From Aradus depressus (lineage: Eukaryota; Arthropoda; Insecta; Hemiptera; Aradidae), in the NCBI GenBank assembly GCA_963662175.1, contig OY759219.1, positions 27,756,908 through 27,820,907 of the forward strand: a DNA stretch of 64,000 nt. The letters run 5' to 3'. A program made the position numbers and the translations under genes. Position 1 is the first letter of the stretch; every line of letters starts with the position of its first letter. The notes below the pieces were generated by a model, which saw only the letters and a list, made by a program, of their open reading frames with translations, made no database searches and was not told the origin of the DNA. Positions 14,301 through 29,300 of this stretch are shown here, piece by piece.

Positions 14301-17300
14301 AATCTAATTTATAAGCTATCTTAATGTATAAATTCTTTTGACGTATCCTATTACCATGTATTGGTTTAACGGAAATAAATTTATTATTATTATAATATAT
14401 CTGGGGAAGTACAGTGTTTCATTCAACTCGGCAGACGTCAAACACTCATTAATAAAGTTTCGTATATAGATTTAGATCTATAGAACGCTAAAAGAAACAA
14501 CATTTGAAGCACTGACATCTAGCGGTAGAACAAGGAACTATAAGTGATGGTTCACAGGAAGCCCTACAGGCTGCACCACCAACTAGTTGTAAGTATAGAA
14601 AAGCAAAATAATTCTCTAATAATGGTTATTCATTTCCTTGTCTGCATCAATATTTTTTAAATCCAGTTCAAATGTTTAACTTCATATTAAAGACTAAAAG
14701 AAGAAGAACACGATAGAAAACTATGAATAAAGGATACATACAATCGAGAAACTTAAATAATAATGAATTAACATCTTAATGAATGTGGATTTTTTTTTAC
14801 TTCCCCAAATAGACGAAGTATAGGAGAAGTTAGGCAATATTTTAAAAATTCGATACGTAGTTTTGAACGGAATTTGTTCTTTTTCCAAATACAAGATTCG
14901 AAATATTTAAAAAAATGTCTGAAAACCCTCCGATAGAATGAATGTATCGACACGAAAATTTATTTATAAATCCAGAACCCTCTAACGAGAATGCCTATAG
15001 ATTTTCAGCCAAATCGGCCAAAGGGGAGAAGGGGATTAGAGGAGAGGCACAACTCAAAAATTCTAATATCTGCCATTGTTTTGAATGTATCGACAGAATA
15101 TTTCATATGTGAATTCAAAACCCCATAAGGACGACACTTATTGATTTTCAGCAGTATAAGCTAAAGTGAAAAGGGGACAACTCAAAAACCCCAATAACTG
15201 CCCATGTAATGAATACATCGATACATTTAGTATGAAGGTTTAGGATTCTATGAAATCTCATTAGTCGAATTTTAACTGAACTGCAACTGTCTGGGAGGTA
15301 GTGAGTGAGTGGTGGATGACACATAAAAAAAACATATACGAATGTGATAAATAATAACATTAAAATTATATAAAAACTTCAAGAAAAATACTTTTAAACA
15401 CAAAACGGCCCCAAGATGTTATTTGAATGAAAGTAAACATAAATAAAATGAACTTTTTTTTAAAAATACTGTACTACACAAAAAAATGTGCACATAATAA
15501 ACTAGTGATTTCGACATTTCACTATCCTCAGGTTTAGTTATAGTGTTTGTTATAGACAATATTTCAAAACAGATAGTTTTGATAACAGATAGTGGGAGTC
15601 CTAAATTTTGCCTACCCTAAATTTTTATTCACCTAGGCTGGGGGTCTTTAACGAGTACCTGACATCGTACAAGCTCGGGACCATCGCTTAACGTCCCATC
15701 CGAAGGACGGCGTGCTTAAGTTTATTTTACCTCCCAAATAAAATAAACTAAAAGGCCTCGGTCGGGTTTCAAACCAACGATCTTGAGCTCAGAAGGCAAG
15801 CACGCATACCACTGAGCTACCGGCGCCCTCGTTTATTTTATATATTTTCTGTTAGAGACCATAAACTTTAAGGTGTCCAAGGGATCTTCTGAATCGCAAT
15901 TTTTGGAGATCAAAGCTGGAGTTCCCCAAGGAATGGCTCACCATCGAACCTACTAATGACGAGCAATTCAATTCGGCTCTACTTCCAAAACCAGTCGACT
16001 GTTTGCGCTAATATTCAACAGTTGACTTAAATATGGGCTCCTAAATCCTCATACTTAATTTTGTGTCGATAAATTCATTACCTATATCGGCAATTATTAG
16101 GTTTTTTGAATTTAGCCCCCTCCCCTGAACCTCCCTTTCCTTCATCCGATATAGCTGAAATTTGACAGTTTATGTCCTCATTGGGTTTCGTGTTCAAAGA
16201 CAGACTTTTTTTTTTTTTCATATTTGGAATATAGAGGTCGGAAAACATGAAATGCCGTTGAAAATTCCGCATCGAGTTGTTGACCGATTACATAACTTCC
16301 CCGATACTTCATAAAGTTGGGGAAATAAAACCTATTTACAAAGAACAATGGTAAGTTCAAACATCACAATTACAAAATAGAACTTGTTCTGGGCCAATCT
16401 AGATCAATGAATACATAAAATGAATATTTCAGTTCAAAACAATATTATATATTCTCAACATTACTAAAATAATATCAGATGACTAATACGATAAATGAAT
16501 ACCTGCAATAAGTAATCCCCCGGTCCCGGAGACTCTTCTTCGTCAGAAAAGTCCGAGGTTCGTAACGTGGTTGTGTTGAACGGCGCCGAACTCGTAGCGT
16601 AAACTGAAGGCAACTTCTTATCAAGATTATATTCTACTGTATAATTTCTAGGATAGTAACACCCTGGACCTGAAATTGTGAGGTTTCAATGTGAGTCGCA
16701 TGAAAATACATTTTTTATAAAAAAAAAAGAGGTGTTTTAGTTAATTTTTCTATAATTGTAGTAATCCAAAGTACATATTAACTTTTTTTTTTTTCTTTGC
16801 CTATTCTCCAATTTTATTTATCATTAATACCATTCCTTTAGTATGGCATCCGGGATTGGGTAATAATTTAATTTCCGTTAAACCATAACTTAGATATGAG
16901 TAAAATAACCATAAAATTGTTTAATTAAATATTTAATAAAATACTTCAATTAGTGAATGAATGCAAGTATTAAGTCTTCTAAATTTGATTCTTTTAATAT
17001 TTAAGGAACATTTCGAGTCAAATTCATCATAAGCTTATTCTCAATGCTGCCATTTTAATTAAATAAACCAACTAAACAAGAAAAAATCTCCTTAGTCCTC
17101 AGGAAACAGTCGAAAGAGAACGAACTGAACTTCAGAACAAGAAGTGATTGAAAAATGCAGACATTTAAAATACCAAGGGTGACAGCTAAATTCTTATTTA
17201 GTCTATTATATATGTACATAGTTTATTTTGGTATTCTAGATTTTGTTTAATACCATATACATAAGCCATCGCTTTCGGCTTAACACCATCGTCAGGTTTA

Positions 17301-20300
17301 ATTAGAAACTAGAACAATTTTGAGTGCGAACCGTTTTTATAGGTATCTGAAAGAAAGGGGTTGGACTTTCATCTAGAAAAAACTCGTGGCTTTAGTTACG
17401 AATTTTTTTGTTCTGAAATATTTACTTCCCTTATTTCAATAACAGTGGTAGGTAAAACTAAAATTAAAGATACAATTATTACATTCTAACAAGATAAACT
17501 AATTTATTAGTGAAATGTGTGAAGTAATGATGGTGTATTTAACAAAATGTTTACTGATAACACGAGAATATTATTAAAATTAAAATCAGAAACTTTTCTT
17601 ATATATAAAATAACAAAATTAATAAGAATAAAAATAAATGGAAATAATTATTAATTTAGTTATTTTAAGGATAGGAAAAACTTATCATTTTAATTGTATT
17701 AATATTCTCATGTCATCTATTTGTTTCAATACTATATTTCACACTCTCATATAAATTAGTTTTTTTTTATTAGAAAGTAATAATAGTATCTTTAATTTTA
17801 TATATAGTTTTACTACTGTTATTAAAAAAAAAGGAGTAAATATTTGAGAACAAACAAATTCCTGTCCTACCTTTTTTTTTTTTTTTTTAATAACAATGGT
17901 AAAAGTAAAATGAAAGATAAAATTTCATATTTATGAGAACGGTTCGTACTCAAGGAACATGTAATAGTATAGAAATATTATTAGTATAGAAATACTAAAA
18001 CCAGTAGTGTGGTATTGACAATATTTTAAAAAATAAGTTTGTTTTATTTATATATATAATTGAAGGGACGAGTGGATAAAGGGGTTAAGTGACATTTTCA
18101 AATGTTGCATTTTCTGTATTGAATAAAGGGATTAAGTGCAAAGGAATCATATAAACCCTTCAAACATACAAATATATCCTGAAAAGTTCATTTTAGTATA
18201 TATTATAATAAAAAAGTTACAGGGTGTTTAACAAAATGGCTTTTTTCTCAAAAACGTATTTTTGTCACACACCCCTTTTATCCACTCGCCCCTTCAATTG
18301 TTAATGTGTATTTTAACTTACATTTTAAGGTAATGACAATAAAGAATTGATCCACAGAATGTCAACAGACTCAAATAGAAGATATTATTCCTTTGAGTCT
18401 AGTAGCTACACTTATTCAATACTATATACACAGGGCCTGGCCAAGGCCCTCAAACTATTGAACTCCGAAGATCAAACCAATAAAAATGTAATAACAATAT
18501 TTTTTTTCATTTTTTTTTTTTTTTTAACAGATACACAATGTGCCAAAATGTTTCCAGGTTTTTTTGTATTTTTTTATCTGAAACATAATAAACCAACATG
18601 GAACTGTAACATTGAATTTTCAATAACTTATAATGAAAGAAGAAAAAACGTGCAAAAAAACAGCCAACTATAGAAGAAAAAAAAATTCAGTGAATTTCTA
18701 GCAATTTACTTCTCCAGAACGAATTAAACAACTAATATTTCGCGCTCCCTTCAAAACTAATCAACCGAAATAAAAATCAATAAATCAACACAGGAACTTC
18801 TGAATCCTCATAGTAAATATTTGCACAGATACCGATTAGATCGGTATTTATTAGGGTTTTTGTGTTGAAACCCCCTAAACCTTCCTCCTCCCTTCGGGGG
18901 CGATTGTGCTGAAAATCAATAGATGTCGTCGTTATGGGGTTCTGGATACACATATACAAGTTTTTTGTGTTGATACATTCATTCTATCGGGAGTTATCGC
19001 GTTCACAGACACACTCAAATAGCCAGCACTTTTTTTTTTTTTTACAATTTTTCGAAGCCATGAAATTCCTGACCAATTACATTACAACGATAACTTCGTA
19101 TAGATGGGAATTAATAAAATAAAAATAAACAATTACACGACTACAGAAGATAGTTGTTTCTGATCATATTTACCATTGTAGTGAATTTAACTAAAATATC
19201 AATATTACGAACTATAAGATGGTCTATCGGTAAGAAACTTTTAGGTTAAGATGCCTTCGATAGCTTAAATTTGTCACAATAAATAAAATTTGTGGTAAAA
19301 GAAAATAATATAGCAGTGTAAATCTAAAAAAATATAATATATAATATTTTAATATATTATTATATGATATTATAGGTTAGGTTTTATGACTCATGCCCGG
19401 GCTTCAACTACGAGGTCATGTCGCTTACTACCAGAGCGCTCTTTCATCACTCTGGTGGACATGAGCCCGGCTCCACTGTGGGAGTCCTAAATTTTGCCTA
19501 CCCTAAATTTTTATTCACCTAGGGTAGGGGTCAACGAGTATCTGACATCGTAAAGGCTCGGGACCATCGCTTAACGTCCCATCCGAAGGACGGTGTGCTT
19601 AAGTTTATTTCATCTCACAGATAAAATTAACTAAGGGCTTCGGCCGGGTTTCGAACCCACGACCTTGACCTCACAAGGCAAGCACACATACCACTGAACT
19701 ACCGGCGCCCTAATTTTGTTATTAATATATAATAATTATAACTGCTGTAAATATAGACCAATAAATAATATATTTGTTGTCATATTGTCACAACAAATAT
19801 GTTTTTACCCATTTCAGGAGATACTGAACAGCATATTTCATTTTTAAATTACAAACATAATCTACAAATGAATGCGAATCGAAGCATTTCAACAACAAAT
19901 TCGAAAACTACCATCGATGCTGTATTCTCGCGGTATTTAGACACACTAATCCCAGTTGTATATATATCTTATTTTAGCTATCACAAAGCTATAATTTCAT
20001 GTATAAAATAAATTGAAGAACAATAAATTTGAAAGTTTAATGAATCCTCATACTACTTTTCTTATTGTAACATTATAAAACAAATTTTAATCAAAATCAG
20101 TGCACGACAGCAAATTTTTGAAACTAAAGCAGATGTTTATACATCAATTCTCGTGAGTACCTCGTCACTCATACATTTGCTTTTTTTTGTTTGCATGTTG
20201 TTTCCATGTTGATTTTGTGGACAAATGAATGCCAATGTATTTAATTGTTTCGTAGTGAGGAATGTAGTTCAAGAGTTGTTCACGTGTAGTTTCGTTAATG

Positions 20301-23300
20301 CGGTAGTGTCATTTCTTCAAAGAGAAACAATTTTGACCTCCGTTTTGGAACCTTTTGAACCAAGACGCCAAGACTTCCACACTTGGTTGAAGGATATCCA
20401 CGGCTGAAGACAGTGACGAATCTATGTGAATTCTGTGATATCTAGCCAACAGCACTGTGTTTTAAATTTTTGGAATAATAAGGGTTTGGGTTCTTACCAA
20501 CAGGATAGGTATTGAGAGGTTTGCCGGTGAGCCGAGGAACACTGGAGTTGAAAGGACAAGAGAAGAACTGGTGAGATTTGTGATCAAGGAGAGGTGGGAC
20601 ATCGTAGATCAAAGGGTTTTCAGTAATATCCCCAACGACAAACGTTTCTCGCTGAACAATTAAACAATTATATTAAAAAAATAATAATATTTTTGGCTAA
20701 AATTCTCAATTAAAATCTTAATTTAAGGCCTGGCTCCACTGTATCTCGTTAAAACGTTTAATAGAAAGAAAGGCTCAGGTTTGTGGTAGATAAAACAAGC
20801 TTTCGGCATTGACTGAGCCTTTTTCAGAGCATGTATTGACATATATACATATATCATAATATATTCGTGCGATCTGTGTAATATAGTGGACAATTAATAA
20901 AATAAAGAACTTGTATACAGTAGACTCTCCTTTATCCGGCGTTCTGTTAACCGACGCGCTCCCTTATCCGGCGCTCGCAAAATAATATCAAATTTGTTAA
21001 ACTAAAATTAACATTCAATTATAAGATTATCAATATGAGCCACGTGTATTTACGGGCACATAATAATTCCGTAACTCACGAATCTTTTATGTATTTTTAT
21101 TGTACGTACATACATACATACACATGTACATTGTATTTATAATGAAGGAAACGCTAATACAATATTTTATTACTTCACTAATATCCTATAAATAAATTAT
21201 AATAAATACATAGTTGAAAATCAAACAATTCTAAACAGAACATTCGCTTTCTTACTGGAATGGGGAAATAACAAAAACTATAATAACTGACGATGTTTTG
21301 ACACGAAATTTCATATGTAAATTCAAAACCCTTCAAAGACGACACATATAAATTGTCCGCGAAAATGGCCGATCAGAGAGAGGCACAAATCAAAAACCGC
21401 AATAACTGCCGATGGAATAAATAGAATTCAAATTTAGTTGAGGATTCATAAGTCACTGTGTAAATCAACTAGTGATTTTAAGAAAAAACGTTCGATTGGT
21501 GTTAATTCGTAGTAGGGATGTACACTGCGCAGTCACTATTTGATAAATATTGTAAAATACTTCAACAGAAATAAAAACATTTTTTATAGAAAATATTTGA
21601 TAAAAAATTGGAAATGAAGCCTGCATTATTTATTGTTATTGGAAATCGAGGTTCTGTTATATGTTGTGTTCTGAGGCACTCACTACACTGGACACAAACT
21701 CACAACACCGTCACCACACACATCCACTCAAGTCATTATAAGGCCCTGAAGAAGAAAATAAATAGTTTTCGAAACGTTGGCCAAATTTTGCATTTTCTTT
21801 CACACGACAGAACCTCGATTTCCAATAACATTGAATAGATACTGTCGACTCTATAAACCATCTTCCTGCATTATTTATTCCGTGCATTTTTATTTCCTGA
21901 ACTTACAACAGAATATATATTTTGAGTAAATTAATATATTTATGTTCCCAAAAGTTGGCAAACTTACTGAAATTGAGTTGATATCTTATAAATTGCATTC
22001 CCTTAGCCAGTTTACAGAATCCAAGCAGAACACTGTTCGTTATTCGGATACGAATCAAAATAATCAAGAATAATAATAATAAATATTCAAGTACGAACAG
22101 TCACATATGGACTAGCCATAAGAAAATTTTGCTTTTCAATGTCACAACTGCCAATGGGCAGAAGCACTTAATAAATTTTCATAATGTTACAAATTAAATA
22201 TTTTGGGAAACGCCATTCTATACAAAAAAAAAAAAAAATCTACAAAAGCATGCATGCACTAAGGCAATCGTTGAAAATTTTACTAACCATAAAGAGCAAT
22301 TTCAAAGAACAATTTTTTTCTTACTCATCAAATTGCACAATGACAACTCTAAAGTTTAACAATTCTAAACAATAACAATTTTTTTTTTCATTATTTGTGT
22401 AATTATTAATTCTTTTCTTTTATACTCAAAGTTTTCCTGAAAAATAAATATAATATTAGAAAAATATGAATTGTAGAGATATATTTTTACTTTTGGGTTG
22501 TGTAAGGAGAATTCACCCATTTATTTTTTGGTTTGTACAACGTTTCGAAAACAACTCCAACATCAGTATCTAAGAATGTTTTTCAGACAAATCCATAAGC
22601 ATAACATCATAAGATGTTCGTCAATAATTAGTTACTTTTATTCTATGGAACCATTTCTCTTCGTTCTGGATGTTGCTATCAATGTTGAATATCACTTTTG
22701 GGTTGTGTTAGGAGATTCTTTATTAACGTAAATTATACAATATTATTTTATTGCATTGTATAAAAATTATTTTTAGATACTGATGAGAGATGTCGAAATG
22801 TCTATGATTGCTAGATTGTAAAAACAAAAAATAAATGGGAGAATTAGAAAGCTGTGGAAATATATATTAGTGAGTTATTATGACTCATGCCCGGGCTTTA
22901 ACTACGAGGTCATATCGCTTACTACCAGATCACTCTTTCGTCACTCTAGTGGGCATGAGCCCGACTCTACTGTGAGCGTCCTAAATTTTGCCTACCCTAA
23001 ATTTTTATTCACCTAGGGTAGGGGTCTTTAACGAATACCTGGCATCATACAGGCTCGGGACCATCGCTTAACGTCCCATCCGAAGGACGGCGTGCTTAAG
23101 TTTATTTTACCTCCCAGATAAAATAAACTAAACTATTATATAATATCTTGTAACTTGAAACTAGGTATAATGTGTTTACATAACATCTTCATAATTGCAG
23201 TGAAGCCAAAAAAATAATACTTTTCAAGAAATGGTTCCTTTTTGAAATAAATCTCAATCGCAAGTATAATACATAAGTAGAAAATGTGAGCGATTATAGA

Positions 23301-26300
23301 GGGCACCGGTAGCTCAGAGGTAGCGCGGCTTGACTTCTGATATCAAAATCGCAGGTTCGAAACCCGTTCGATGCCTTTAGTAAAAAAAAAACCTTGCGCA
23401 AGCCGTCTGTTGTCAGGTACTCCTTAAAGACCCCTATCATAGTTGAATGAAAACTTAAGGGTAGGCAAAATTTAAGACTCCCATAGTAGTCATGTGGTAA
23501 TAGGCGATATGAGCTCGTAGTTAAAGCCCGGGCATGAGTCACAATAACTAACTCAAACATAACTCGACCCGCAAATGAAATCCAAAGATACAATGTGGAC
23601 CGCAACTTCAGAAGGGTTGTCGACCTTACTATCAAAATTTCACAGATGTATATATTATTAATAAAGCTATTATTAATCATACTATATTACAAAATCCATT
23701 CAATATAATACATATTATAATATATCATATATATATATAATTTAAGTAATCCTTAATTAATAATACTACCTTTCCTCGAGGAAGTGTCCCAACTTTATTA
23801 AAAGAACGCTTCTTATATAAAACATCAAAATTACACAGATGACTGCCAGGACCCGGCCAATTCTGAAAAACAAAACAAAAATTTAGTCAAATTGGCAACT
23901 AATCATTTTAGTGAATGAAGAGGACTTTATTTATTATTATTATTATTTACTTTGCCAGCTATACGAAGTATCCTCCCGATATAATGAATGTATCGACATC
24001 GGACAATCCTATTGATTTTCATCTAAATCGACCAAAGTGAAGGGGAGTTAAGGAGAATGCTTAATACAAAAACTTGAATAACTGCAGTTGTAAGGAATGT
24101 ATTGACAGGAAATTTCATGTCAATTCAAAACCCCATAAGGACGACACATTTTTTTCGGCGTAATCAGCGAAAGGGGAATCAAAAGTGGAGCTTAACTCAA
24201 AACTCCCTATAACTGCTGATGTAAAAATGCAGTTTTAGCCCAAACGGTTGATTTGTTTTGTAGGGAGAGCGAGAACTTAATTGAATAATTCACCTAGGGG
24301 AAATACATTGCAGGTGATTCACCAAATTTTTTTTTATTGTTAATTATAATAATCACAAGTAAAAACACATCAGTCATTTAAATCCTGCCTTAGAGCTTTA
24401 ATGTATTTTAATATTTCTATACTGAGCTAATGTAATGTGATCCAAATTGACAGAATTTAGACTTGAAATCCTCTTATACTAATTAAAGTCTGGCCGGTGA
24501 ATCATGTCCCTCGATCAACTGAAAAGTGGGGTGGGTGAGCTGCGATGTTGCCGCTTATGCTTGCTAACTCACACCCGTAACCACTGAATTACCTCAAAAT
24601 AAAAAAAAAAAAGGAAAGACAAATATTAGGCGACTGAGAGTTGCAATGCTACAACAGAGCGGGAAGCCTCGAGGGTTTATGATTCACTGCTCCCATACCA
24701 TTGTTTATAATTCAATAATTCACCTCTCATTATTATATAATTTCTAAACTAATTTTAAATTCATACTACCTTCATGAAATGATTTTAGAAGATTTTATAC
24801 AAACGTCGTGTGCAATTGAGTAGGAGCAAATGAGAGTTGAATTATAAGCAAAGGTATGGGAGGTAAGCTCATCAATGCAACATGTACACTTTAATATAGT
24901 TCATAGGTATCATTTTATGAGAGTATATATACGATTATAAAGGAATCCGTTTATTTTGTAGCCAAGTGAACTACTATTCGGTGAGACCAGTGAATCATGT
25001 CCCTCGGAGCTTCACGCTATATTGTAGCATTGCACTCCTTAGTCGTCTAATAGTTAAGTATTATTTTTTTTTATTTTTAAGTCCAAATTATATTATTGTG
25101 TTTTATTGGTTTCATTTAGTGCATCAGCTTTTAAGATGTACATTTCCTGCATAAAGAGCCATTTTCCTCAAGTTATCATTAAATTGTAAATATAAATGAT
25201 ATTATTACATAAACACAGAAGATATTGGATTTAAAAAAAATAATAATAATAATTGGTGTAATATATTTTATTAAAAAGTGAGGGAAACTATCAGATTGTA
25301 TATTTAATATTTTAATAATACAAGCGAAGTGTGTAGGCAAACAGTGGTTTCATTTCAGTTAGTAGAAGGTTAATATAATTCGGTGTAATGGAAAAGGGAA
25401 AATTTCTTCACGTGTTGGTGAGGATGTTTCAAAGAACAGTTTTAGAATGCTCAAAGAAATAAAATACGTTGTCTTCTCACTGTTTCATTTCCAACCAGAA
25501 CCAAGTTTCAACGCAATTCCGTCATCATCAGTGGCATAACCCTCTCGTACAGTGTGGAGTCTAGTGATGAAAACTGGCTGGAAATATGATATACTTTATT
25601 CTTTTGGGAAAACAACATATTTTATTTCTTTGGATTACTTTACTTCTTTAAAAAATATTTAAATACAAAGAAACAACAATTTTAGTCCCCTCCTTTCGAG
25701 TTACCAAGATTCGACAGTATCAGAGATACCAGACTAACTTCGGATAAGCGAGTTTGTTAGATGTAAGTCATAGCTTACCTTCCTGAGGGCGACACGATCA
25801 TTTTTCTCATGAGTTCTTGAGTGTAAATTCGATGTTGCCCTTTTCTTTTCACGAACCATCTCGTCCCAAATCTGCTGTGGTCGCGGGGGTTTATCTAGCA
25901 AATCGTACAGCCCCGGACCCGGAAAACTAGTATCCGTTGCATAAACCGGTTTTCTTGCAGTACTCCGCCGGCTCCATGCGTATCCTTTATATTGACGTGT
26001 TGCTCCGTTCAACTCATACTGAAAAAAAAGGTCATGTTACATTCATAGTTTAGTGGCTGACAGAGTAAACAAAATATTGAGAATTTAAATTCCAATATAA
26101 AAATTTGAGATACTATATATATATAATACATAATTGTAACATGTACAAAGACAAAACATGTCACTGGCTATTCTCTCTGGGGAAGTCCATTCGGATACTC
26201 AAGGATTGGCACTCACTCTGGGATGCTACCAAATACAGGAAATTACTGGCAGAACAATTTAGTTATTAAATAATATCTATGCCATTTACAGTTACATCCA

Positions 26301-29300
26301 TGTTGCTATTTGTTATTCCTTGTTTCTCGTAAATGTAACTATTTTTATTTATTACATTGTTGTTTCTTGTTTATTGCTTCATTCTTCAGTATCATTACTA
26401 CTCAGTACCTGAACATATTCATAATAATCATATATTCATCATATTTATTAATTCTTCACTTCCACTGCTTCACTAAAATTTGACATCTACGCAAGTGGCT
26501 TTAACATTCAAAACGTTCATGATTTAGACTATATCGATGGTCCCTAAGAAGAAAGTCGTTATTCAGAAAGCGCGTTAGTAACATAAGTTATTCGAATAGT
26601 TGGTCAATAAGGTCGTTATTCGCAAACCGCGTCAATAACAAACGTTATTCAAATAGTCGATCAATAAGGTCGTAATTTAGAGGAAAAATCAATAAGGAAG
26701 TGAAAAATTGCAAATGCTACCCAGGTGCGGAATGTTTTTTTTTTTTTAATTTTTGAAAATCTAAAAAAAAAAACTTGATACATACAAAATCAATAGCATT
26801 TGCAATTTTTCACTGCAGCAGCGAACGTGTTAATACGAGTATAATAATTGAAAAAAATATTTGTTGATTACTTTAAAAAATTTCAGAAATATAAAAACAA
26901 ATTAAACATAATACAAATAATTTAAAAAAAATATATAGAAAGGAATCTCTTGGGATTTGATAGAACATTTAGGTATTATAAATAATTATATCAATATCAG
27001 ATAATAATAAACATTTTTCTTCCTCTGAAGGTGTTGCCTAACTTTTGTAAACAACAATTTTGAATAACTATCTTATTGATTTTCCCTCTAAATTACGATC
27101 TTATTGATCGACTATTCCAATAGCGTATGTTATTGACGCGCGTTCTGAATAACGACTTTCTTCATTGGAACCATCGATATATAGTCCGTTTTATATGTTA
27201 ATGTAATAGAATAAATTTAACAAATGCATACATTTGAGTTAGTGTATTTACCGGGAAAGGAATAGGTTTCGGCTCACTCTTCCTGGTGTAAATACCTCTG
27301 GGAGGTCTACGGACCAACGAACCATCTTCTTCTATATCGAACCCATTGAAGAGTTTGTCTGGAACTGAGTAGCCCACCACGTACCCATAACGAGGAGGTT
27401 TACCAAGACAAAGCTGTAAAATAACGAGAAACAACAATAAATATATTTATATTAAAAAATATATAGTTATTTTGACTCAAGACCGGGCTTTAACTGCGAG
27501 GTCATATCGTCTATTACTAGAGCGCTCTTTTGTCACGCTAGTGGACATGAGCCCAACTCTACTGTGGGAGTCCTAAATTTTGCCTACCCTAAATTTTTAT
27601 TCACCTAGGATACGTGACTTTAAAGAGTATCTGAGAGATCGTACATGCTTGAGACTATCACCTAACGATCTTTTTTCTTAAACAAACCTTAAATATAATT
27701 TAATTATATATTTTCTAAATTATAATTCGATAAAATAATACCTTTCCAGGAATAGTTTGAATTGGTTTATGAATAAAAATTTCATCTACATCATAACTAA
27801 GAGGAGTTGGACCAGGTTTGTGAGTGTGGACACTTCGAGGAGTTCTATTCCTTGGACTTGAGACACCCTACAAAAAATATATAGAACAGAATATATAATA
27901 CAATTCAACATAAAATATATACAACAGAATATATAATACAATTCAACATAAAATATATAGAACAGAATATATAATACAAATATATAATACAATTCAACAT
28001 AAAATATTTTGTAGTAAAGGTTTAATATTCCTTATTTTAGACCCGGTATAATATCGATATAAGGTGGTTAACAACACACTACTCGGCATCGTTGTCTTCG
28101 AAATTGTTTAATTCATTTATTAAATGTGATGTTTCGTTCAGATTCGGGCATTACCAAACTAAAGAACAAATAAAATAAATAAGAAGTCAAATTACAATAA
28201 ATGAGGAGGTGGGATTCAAAAACAGGTCTCTCATTCAAGACAAAAATTTGGGAAATCAGGAAAAACGTTTTTGCTTTTTTTCTTTCAGGTTGTGATCTTA
28301 ATTTTTTTTCCAGAGGTGTACTTTGGTATTGTCTTTCCAGTGCCAATAGGTTTCAAAAATGTTTTTAGTATTTTTTTAAATAAACAGAGAAATGTTTGGG
28401 AGAAACCTGGTTATGATTCAAACACTCCATATCTGCATATACAAATTTTCATTTGTCCTTTAAATTATTTTTTATGAGCAGCAGATAGACAATTCAGTTA
28501 GTCGACTGATATGGAATAGGAAATAAACAAAAACATGCAAGTGAAAAATGTCTGTTATTGTTAAAAAAAAACCTAAAATCATTAAAATAAATCAACAAAA
28601 AATCAGCTGAACACGGACAGCCACCTCATTCTCGAGGCAATCGCATTCTTCCTTCTGGTGTCCATCATCCATTGAGAGAACTCTTCGGTAATACTCCAGA
28701 CTAGATTTTTCAACATTCGTCTCCCAGTTTTCACTAAACACGAGACACATCCTGCCTTTGATGCACAACTGTTGTTGGAGAAACCTACATTTGAACCAAA
28801 TCCATTTTTTGAAGAAGTTTTACGATGAGAGAAAACTATTTTTGAATCATTACAGTTACACATACCGATAGCTCTCAATGAGACGAAAAAAACGCCATAT
28901 CAAGGTAATTTTCTAAAAAAATTTGAGAAACCTGTTTTTGAATCTCACCTCCTCAAATAGTGATTCGATACGATAAAATAAACAGAAGAAATTTTGATAA
29001 TATATCGTGGGCAAAAATGGTTTTGAGTTATGGACAATTTTAATATTCAAACCCCTTCTTAATTTTGCTACAAATTATTTTGGTGTGAACAATTACTTTA
29101 GGTGAAAAAGTATATGCTTGGGGATAGTATCTGTTTACATGTTTTACTCAATCAAAATAGATTTTATTAAAATAAATAATGATAAAAATGTCATGACTTA
29201 GTGCCTTTGCTTTTGTAAGCCCACGATATACATATAGTATATAAAAAATATGGCAAAATTATAGATATTATATTCAAGTTATTACTGACGAAATAATGTA

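Noticed and set aside
18347..18673. 108-codon plus-strand open frame
   Set aside because: Composition is dominated by poly-T-encoded phenylalanine; no domain or splice context.
23294..23680. 128-codon minus-strand open frame
   Set aside because: It runs antisense across a SINE copy; no protein-like conservation is visible.
26160..26270. Frame with ILKDWHSLWDATKYRKLL suggesting a LINE or transposase piece
   Set aside because: Too short and unmatched to any family I can name.
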